Position numbers and translations under genes: made by a program. A stretch of DNA of 19,123 bases from JAIPEI01 sp041685835 (GTDB lineage Bacteria; Desulfobacterota; DSM-4660; Desulfatiglandales; HGW-15), in NCBI GenBank assembly GCA_041685835.1, contig JAWLEX010000056.1:1-19123 (forward strand), written 5' to 3'. How positions within the stretch are numbered: position 1 is the first letter of the stretch; each line of letters opens with the position of its first letter. This document shows positions 13,927-19,123 of this stretch, in pieces. A model generated the notes under the pieces. The model had not been told where the DNA came from and did not search any database. It saw only the letters and a list, made by a program, of their open reading frames with translations.

Positions 13927-14187
13927 ATGACCTACGGGCCCTATGACATCATGCCCGCTGATGCTGATGCGGCCGGGCAGGGGGGTGATTCGGAGCGGGA
14001 CTTTGATCAATTCGAGGCCACGGAACTCTACTGCCCCCAGTGCAGGGCCGCGGTGCCTGTGCGGAAATTCCTTCTCCTCGTTCTCCCGGAAGGCGACAAG
14101 TACGAGTACCGGTGTCAATACTGCGGCACCCCCGTGGGCGACAAGCTGGACAAGTCCGGCGATTTCTACGGCGTGCTGCGGAAATGA
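13927..14187 (+). CDS. Small zinc-ribbon protein upstream of the radical SAM gene
   Basis: 86 aa from ATG 13927, supported by AGAGG at 13914-13918; the frame extends upstream to 13822, but that would enter the promoter region. The first 35 residues are acidic and probably unstructured. The rest holds CPQC and, 28 residues on, CQYC, a classical zinc-ribbon pair with hydrophobic strands between (VRKFLLLVLPEG). No catalytic motif is visible. Its stop codon overlaps the radical SAM start (ATGA, 14184-14187), implying translational coupling and probably a physical or functional partnership. It does not look like a peptide precursor, because the cysteines are ribbon-like and there is no leader/core division. 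The function is unknown. Confidence 0.8.
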   Translation: MTYGPYDIMPADADAAGQGGDSERDFDQFEATELYCPQCRAAVPVRKFLLLVLPEGDKYEYRCQYCGTPVGDKLDKSGDFYGVLRK

Positions 14188-15887
14188 CAGAGACCACACG
14201 TCCAAACCCTGTCGTCTTCATCGCCATGGACCTGCCCCTGGACAACGACGCACATCTCAGGGAGAGAATGACCGCGGCTGAGAGGCGTGCGGAGCGCCAG
14301 GCCTCCAGGTATCCCGGGCTGGACCTGCCCGCGCTTCAGCGGGGGGTTCACCGCAACCTCCGTTCACTGCTCCTGGATGTGGACGGCCGCTACATGGACC
14401 TCCTGGACTTGATGAATTACGTGAGTAACGGCCGCATACCCGTCCGGCTGACCCCTCAAAACGTGTCTTCTTATTATACCCTTGCGACTTCCGTGACCCT
14501 GAACGGGGTCTACATGTGGCAGTTCCTCAGGGCCGAGGGATTTGAGCCCCTGATCGTCCAGAACTACTCCCTGGCCGGCCTTTCCGGGATCATGGCCCAT
14601 AAGCCGCTTGCAGTCTGCATATCATCCAATTTTGTCTTTATGGAGGACATCAAGCGGATGGCAGGGGAGATCAAGGCCCTGAATCCTGATGTCCCGGTGG
14701 TGGCCGGCGGCATGCTGGTCAAGAAGGTCCTGGAGGAGGGGGAGGCCCTGAGCGCAGAGGCCTTGTCCTACCTGGAGACGTTTCACGGCCTTGTGGACGC
14801 ATTCGTGGTGGAGGCCCAGGGGGAACAGACCCTCGCCCGCGCACTCAGGGCCCTTCGAGGCGGAGCTGGATTGGGGGGGGTTCCCAACCTGGCGTTTTAT
14901 GACCAAGAAGGCCGGATGCGTTTCAGCGAGCGGCGTCCCGAAGCGCTGCGCATGGATGAGACCGCCGTGGCCTGGGACGAGGTCCCCGGGGAGTACCTGC
15001 GCCCGATTCTACCGGTGACCACGAGCCGGGGATGTTCCTACCGTTGCCGTTTCTGCACCTATCACTGGCTGTTTCCCCGTGTCACCTTCAAGTCCCTGGA
15101 CGTGCTTCAAGATGAACTGAGACGCATCGCGCGCCTGGGCTTTGTCCGCCATGTCCGGTTCACGGACGACAACTTCACCGCCAACCGCAGGCGGCTGGTG
15201 AGTGTCCTCGAGATGATGATTCAGGAGGGGTTTCCCTTTACCTGGTCTTCCTTTGCAAGGGCGAGTGCGCTGGACCCGGAACTGGCGGGCCTCATGAGGC
15301 AGGCGGGGTGCGAGTTCGTGGACATGGGAATCGAGTCCGGAAGCCGGACCGTTTTGGAGAACATGGACAAGAGGCTCAAGCGGGACCAGTCCCTGGCGGC
15401 GGTTCGCATGCTCAACGACCACGGCATCATCGGCAGGGGGAGCTTCATAGTGGGATATCCGGGGGAGACCGAAGAGACCTTCATGGAGACCGTGGACCTG
15501 ATCCGTGAAAGCCGCCTTCCATATTACCAGCCCTACCTCTTCTACTACTCCCGAAACACCCTGGTCCACAGGGAGCGGGAGGCCTTCGGGCTCGAGGGCC
15601 TGGGCCTGGCGTGGCGCCACCGCACGATGGATTCGGTGGAGGCGTCGGCGCTCATGGCGCAGATGCCCCGCCTGATTGAGCCGGGTCTCACGGACGGCCA
15701 GACCTACATCGAGGAGATCTATAAGCTCCTTCGGGGAAAGGGCTACACCCCGGAAGAGATCAAAGAGCTTTTTCAACTCAAGCGGGAGATGGTGCTGGCC
15801 CCGGACATCAACGATCCGGGGGCAAAGGCGGCCCTTGCTCGAATGGAGGCCCTTGTCCGTCAGCCGAAGAACCGCTCCAGCATCTGA
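14184..15887 (+). CDS. B12-binding-type radical SAM protein
   Basis: 567 aa. The N-terminal portion (about 90-260) looks like the Rossmann-type cobalamin-binding domain found before many radical SAM domains (PVVAGG near 171, DAFVVEAQGEQTL near 205). The DxHxxG cobalamin-ligand motif is not seen, as is common in this class. The radical SAM core starts at the cluster motif Cys284-x3-Cys288-x2-Cys291 in SRGCSYRCRFC and continues with FTDDNF, DMGIESGS and FIVGYPGETEET. The C-terminal about 80 residues are helical. Such enzymes use SAM radicals for methylation, ring or carbon-skeleton chemistry; the substrate is unknown. The start is set by the ATGA overlap with the zinc-ribbon gene, not by the longer frame from 14040, which would overlap it. 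The 3' end overlaps the convergent gene by 28 bp. Confidence 0.9.
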   Translation: MTETTRPNPVVFIAMDLPLDNDAHLRERMTAAERRAERQASRYPGLDLPALQRGVHRNLRSLLLDVDGRYMDLLDLMNYVSNGRIPVRLTPQNVSSYYTLATSVTLNGVYMWQFLRAEGFEPLIVQNYSLAGLSGIMAHKPLAVCISSNFVFMEDIKRMAGEIKALNPDVPVVAGGMLVKKVLEEGEALSAEALSYLETFHGLVDAFVVEAQGEQTLARALRALRGGAGLGGVPNLAFYDQEGRMRFSERRPEALRMDETAVAWDEVPGEYLRPILPVTTSRGCSYRCRFCTYHWLFPRVTFKSLDVLQDELRRIARLGFVRHVRFTDDNFTANRRRLVSVLEMMIQEGFPFTWSSFARASALDPELAGLMRQAGCEFVDMGIESGSRTVLENMDKRLKRDQSLAAVRMLNDHGIIGRGSFIVGYPGETEETFMETVDLIRESRLPYYQPYLFYYSRNTLVHREREAFGLEGLGLAWRHRTMDSVEASALMAQMPRLIEPGLTDGQTYIEEIYKLLRGKGYTPEEIKELFQLKREMVLAPDINDPGAKAALARMEALVRQPKNRSSI

Positions 15888-17623
15888 ATCCTCTCCAGCA
15901 GCAGCAGGTGCCGTCCCACAACTTCCATGTCCCGCCCGGCCGGGGCCGTCAGGATCTCCGGCCTCAGCATGGGCGCAAAGACCCGTGGAGGGGTATCACA
16001 GAGCGCTTTGAGCCTTGCCTTTCTCCGCTCCTCCCGCCCGCGAATGCTCGCTTCGGGCAGGTCCTTTGTGAGATAGGGCGCCATGCGCACCGGGTCCTTT
16101 TCGTTTGTCGACGGGATGCGCGCAAGGCCCGGCCGTGCCAGCTCGAGCAGGCGGCCGTAGATCGAGCCGTCCATCCGTCCGTTGAGGGGTAGGGAGAGTG
16201 CCAGGCGGACAAAGCCCGGGTCGCAGAAGGGGAGGTGAACGTCCCCTTTCCGGCCGAACACCAGGCGGGAGAGAGGGGCGATGGCCCGGCGGCTCCGGTT
16301 CCTGAGGAAGAACATGGAGGCCGTCTCCGGGTGATCGATCCTTGCGAGTTCTTCCTTCAGGTCCTCCCACAGGCCTTCTTTGAACGATTTCAGAACCTCC
16401 GGCCGGAGCACCGGCCCCCACTTCTCGACCCCCGGGGTGTAGGTGTTGAATCCCTGAAGAAAGCGTTGATGAAGGATCCGGCAGACGGCCCCCCGGTCCT
16501 GTTTTTCCTGTGCAGCCGCAAGATGGTCGTCCATGAACAGGCCCCGGATGAGAATGTCGCCCAGGAGTCCGTCCAGCAGCAGGTATCGGCCTTCCGGGAC
16601 CCGTTCCGCCATTTCAAAGGCCCACTCGTGAAACCAGGTGGACCAGTCCAGCATGGCCGAGCGGTGGACAAGGCTGGAAGGGTCCCTGTAGGAGGGCGGG
16701 ACAAACCGGTTCTTGATCCCAAGGAGGCCTGCGACCTCCCTTGCAATCAGTTCCTCGGACACGTAACAGCCTTCAAGCCTGACCCTCTGCTGTGTGGTGA
16801 GGGTCTCTCTGATCCTGCCGGCGTTCGCAAACAGGGCCACGAGGAGCCGGCTGTCCCACCCGCCGCTCAGGAAGCCCAGGACCGGCCCGTTCGAGAGCCT
16901 GGAATAGTTGTCCCGTTTATAAGAGAGGCGCTCGTATAACAGGGCCGCGGCCGACGAGGCCGGGATGGGGGTTGCAGGTTCGTGTCCATTTGCATCCCCA
17001 ATCCCATAGGATGACAAGCGGATTCCATCGTCTTTACATAAGAGGCGTGTCCCAGGAGGAAGCATGCGGACCCCCGCCATCAGGGTCCGGTCACCCAGGG
17101 GGTGCCCTATCATCAGGAATTGGAGTGCAGCCTGCGGGTCAGGGCGGGCCCCGGTCTCGAGAAGAGCGCGGAGGAAGGTCTGGTGGCTGGAAAAGAACAG
17201 GGTCCCATGACGTACTGCATAACACAAAGGGAAAAGGCCTAAGGGGTCCGTCACCAGGACCGGGGCTCCGGTGTTTCGGGGAAGGAAGGCGCAGCTGAAT
17301 CCGTCGAACGCATCAGGGGGGGCGGGGTGGGGCCGGAGGAATTCCAGGGCCAGGGCCTCGAGGGCGGAGTTCGTGCCGTCGATCCTCTGCCACTGAATGC
17401 CGATGCCTGCTGCATCCAGGTGGGGGGTGGTGAGGAGCTGAGGCCCTTGCCAGAGTCGTCCGTGTCCTGACAGGGCCAGGAGGGCTGAGGGCCTTGAAAG
17501 GGTGGTTAAAGACGAGGCCTGTACCAGGGGGGCGATGTGGTCAAGGGCTTTTTGGAACCGGGCGCGCTCCTCTTCTGCGAGGCGGTCCGAATCGAGCCTC
17601 AAGGCCCCGGCCAGAAAAGCCAT
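15860..17623 (-). CDS. Asparagine-synthetase-like protein without glutaminase cysteine
   Basis: 587 aa. The N-terminal half resembles the Ntn glutaminase domain of AsnB (VTDPLGLFPLCYA, LFFSSHQTFLRAL), but the protein begins MAFLAG rather than MCGI, so the nucleophile Cys2 is missing and glutamine hydrolysis is not expected. The synthetase half has the ATP pyrophosphatase loop SGGWDS (Ser253-Ser258) and a DGLLGD segment where AsnB has a GADE-type motif. Enzymes of this type without glutaminase include beta-lactam synthetase and lasso-peptide cyclases, which adenylate a carboxylate and form an amide; the substrate here is unknown. It starts 9 bp after the VCBS-repeat gene, suggesting one operon, and overlaps the tail of the radical SAM gene. 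The ribosome binding site is poor, consistent with coupling. Confidence 0.85.
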   Translation of the reverse strand: MAFLAGALRLDSDRLAEEERARFQKALDHIAPLVQASSLTTLSRPSALLALSGHGRLWQGPQLLTTPHLDAAGIGIQWQRIDGTNSALEALALEFLRPHPAPPDAFDGFSCAFLPRNTGAPVLVTDPLGLFPLCYAVRHGTLFFSSHQTFLRALLETGARPDPQAALQFLMIGHPLGDRTLMAGVRMLPPGTRLLCKDDGIRLSSYGIGDANGHEPATPIPASSAAALLYERLSYKRDNYSRLSNGPVLGFLSGGWDSRLLVALFANAGRIRETLTTQQRVRLEGCYVSEELIAREVAGLLGIKNRFVPPSYRDPSSLVHRSAMLDWSTWFHEWAFEMAERVPEGRYLLLDGLLGDILIRGLFMDDHLAAAQEKQDRGAVCRILHQRFLQGFNTYTPGVEKWGPVLRPEVLKSFKEGLWEDLKEELARIDHPETASMFFLRNRSRRAIAPLSRLVFGRKGDVHLPFCDPGFVRLALSLPLNGRMDGSIYGRLLELARPGLARIPSTNEKDPVRMAPYLTKDLPEASIRGREERRKARLKALCDTPPRVFAPMLRPEILTAPAGRDMEVVGRHLLLLERIQMLERFFG

Positions 17624-17632
17624 GGCGGCTTT

Positions 17633-19123
17633 CTACTCAAACCACATGATTCGGCTCGATCCCACGCCCATCTTGGAGTATTCGCCCTTGTGGCCTCCCA
17701 GGTAAATGGTCCGCCCTTCCTTCTGGATGTCCGCCATGGCATACCGGATCTCGCGGGTGGACCAGGCACGCTCCAAGGAAAGGCCTTCCGGTTTGTAGGC
17801 AATGAGCTTCGATGTCTTGTATACCTTCAGGCGGTCCAGGATGCCCAGGGGAGCGATGTTTCTGGCGGCGATGACCTCTTCAGTCCCGTCCCCGTCAATG
17901 TCCGCTACGATCACCCGCCCGTTGATCTCTGTTTGGGGAGCCAGGTCGCCCGGCCCGGGACGGTCTCCGATTTCCACTACGTTGTTGGAACCGCCCAGTT
18001 CCTGGTTCCCCTGCCAGAAGGACTTGCCGTTTGAATCCCATATGTTGAGACGTTTGTCCTGGTCCAGACCCAGGAACTCGATATGCCCGTCCCGGTTCAG
18101 ATCGGACACGGCCAGGGTGTAGATCCGGGCGCCTTCCAGGGGCAGGACCTCTTTTCGCAACAGTTCGTTTCCAGGGCCCAGGTCCATCAAAAAGATGTCC
18201 CCTGAAAAAAAACTGTTGGTCCTGGATCCCTGGTACAGGAGGAAGCGCCTTCCCATGCTCTCGTTCTTGACTAAGTTGAGGTGCCCCGGCTGTTCGGCCC
18301 GTCTTGTAAACTCTCCGTCCCATGTGAGCACCACGGTCTGGGCCCGTTGCCCATAGAGGCTCACCAGGTAGATCTCGGCCTTGCCGTCCCGGTCCATGTC
18401 GCCTACGCTCACGCGAAGAAACTCCTCGCCCGTTCTCACGTTCATCTGGGATTTCATGACCATGGTGTCTTCATCGCGCGATGCTAAAATGAGCCTGTTA
18501 CGGCTCACGAGCACGATTTCAGCCTTGCCGTCGCCGTTGAGGTCTCCCGTGTCCAGGGAGACGATCATGGCGCGCATGTTGGTGAATCCGCTTGGTTCGA
18601 ACCCGTAGGATTCAGCAGTGGGCCGGAAGAACAGCCCCATGGTGCCCTCGCCTTCCGGGAGGCGGTCGCTTCCAGAGCCCGCCTGGAACCGCCGGGGGTC
18701 TACGCCCTCGATAATCCCCCGGAACTGGTAGGCGACGTCGGCGACCTTGGGAATGAGCCGGCTCTCCTCGGTGGCCTCGGACACCCGGGTCAGCTTGGGC
18801 GGGTCTTTCTTCAGGTCCACGATTCCCAGGTCCAGGCTGAAGGACCCTCCCATGGCCGTGACCGTGCCGAAGATCACGTGCTCGGCCCCGGCCTGCATGC
18901 CCAGTTCCGATGCACGCTCGTCCGAGTGCACCCCTTTCTGGTCCTCTTCAGTGAGGAGCGGCCGGCTGACGTCTTCGGGAAGGATGTCCAGGCCTTCGCC
19001 GGTCAGGCGGGAGACGAACATGGAGCGGAGCCCTTGACTGAGAAAGGAGTGCTGCTCCTGGGGTGCGTGGATCTGAAAGGGGAGAAGCAGGACCTTGGGC
19101 CTGGCATCGGCCCGGGCGAGCGA
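17633..19123 (-). CDS. Exported VCBS/FG-GAP repeat protein, 5' partial
   Basis: At least 496 aa; the frame stays open from the internal Met at 19021 through the window edge at 19123, so the true start is outside. The first visible residues, SLARADARPK, look like the end of a signal peptide with an ARA-D cleavage site. A region from VLLLPF to about residue 150 resembles the TolB-N/CsgG-like fold of envelope proteins. Then come about four VCBS/FG-GAP repeats with calcium-binding-type loops: DLNGDGKAE, DMDRDGKAE, DLNRDGHIE and DIDGDGTEE, predicted to form a beta-propeller. It is probably a periplasmic or surface protein. It ends 9 bp before the AsnB-like gene. Partner and ligand are unknown. Confidence 0.88.
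   Translation of the reverse strand, partial: SLARADARPKVLLLPFQIHAPQEQHSFLSQGLRSMFVSRLTGEGLDILPEDVSRPLLTEEDQKGVHSDERASELGMQAGAEHVIFGTVTAMGGSFSLDLGIVDLKKDPPKLTRVSEATEESRLIPKVADVAYQFRGIIEGVDPRRFQAGSGSDRLPEGEGTMGLFFRPTAESYGFEPSGFTNMRAMIVSLDTGDLNGDGKAEIVLVSRNRLILASRDEDTMVMKSQMNVRTGEEFLRVSVGDMDRDGKAEIYLVSLYGQRAQTVVLTWDGEFTRRAEQPGHLNLVKNESMGRRFLLYQGSRTNSFFSGDIFLMDLGPGNELLRKEVLPLEGARIYTLAVSDLNRDGHIEFLGLDQDKRLNIWDSNGKSFWQGNQELGGSNNVVEIGDRPGPGDLAPQTEINGRVIVADIDGDGTEEVIAARNIAPLGILDRLKVYKTSKLIAYKPEGLSLERAWSTREIRYAMADIQKEGRTIYLGGHKGEYSKMGVGSSRIMWFE

Noticed and set aside
14040..14183. N-terminal extension of the radical SAM protein
   Set aside because: It would overlap most of the zinc-ribbon domain of the upstream gene; the ATGA junction at 14184 is the better start.
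16235..16939. 234-codon plus-strand frame opposite the AsnB-like gene
   Set aside because: Antisense shadow with no recognisable features; the minus strand carries the ATP pyrophosphatase loop.
13927..17623. Lasso-peptide or other RiPP cluster made of zinc-ribbon protein, radical SAM and AsnB-like enzyme
   Set aside because: No precursor with leader and core, no transglutaminase-like leader peptidase and no transporter is seen. The two operons are convergent. The idea cannot be supported from this window.

Overview
The window looks like a GC-rich chromosomal scaffold from an anaerobic deltaproteobacterium (Desulfobacterota), probably a sulfate reducer or a relative. The evidence is a class I hybrid cluster protein (Hcp) behind an operator matching the HcpR motif of Desulfovibrio-type bacteria, a clostridial-type ferredoxin fusion, methylmalonyl-CoA epimerase, MobA and a LarE-type sulfur transferase. 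This is inference from protein character; no marker gene fixes the species. A run of exactly 100 N (3836-3935) marks an assembly gap inside one gene.

Region 1 (1-4018, + strand) is a nitrosative-stress or redox locus. An HcpR-like palindrome sits 41.5 bp upstream of a predicted transcription start, followed by hcp, a zinc-ribbon/HD-domain protein, a ferredoxin-like Cys-rich protein and a cupin (gap-interrupted). A strong stem-loop separates hcp from the HD gene, and a second palindrome lies upstream of the ferredoxin gene. Region 2 (4065-7120) holds a universal stress protein (-) divergent from a soluble PAS-PAS-PAS hybrid histidine kinase (+) that has no adjacent partner regulator.

Region 3 (7156-10874, - strand) contains a Cys-rich protein of unknown function and a tightly coupled larE-ycaO pair. 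LarE has three candidate cluster cysteines, and YcaO has a C-terminal TPR domain as in E. coli YcaO. Together they look like a sulfur-transfer/thioamidation module without an obvious local substrate. Region 4 (10977-13735, - strand) contains a CNNM/CorC-like CBS membrane protein, mobA and methylmalonyl-CoA epimerase, interspersed with two copies of a small MITE-like element. The longer copy is 176 bp with 17-bp imperfect terminal inverted repeats and a perfect 7-bp target duplication; the shorter one is internally deleted and has a different, decayed duplication.

Region 5 (13927-19123) has a translationally coupled zinc-ribbon protein and a B12-binding-type radical SAM enzyme (+). These converge, with a 28-bp tail overlap, on an asparagine-synthetase-like enzyme that lacks the glutaminase nucleophile. 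That enzyme follows an exported VCBS/FG-GAP repeat protein whose 5' end lies outside the window. The most promising items for follow-up are the LarE-YcaO pair, the MITE family, the HcpR operon with its HD and cupin partners, and the radical SAM / AsnB-like neighbourhood.
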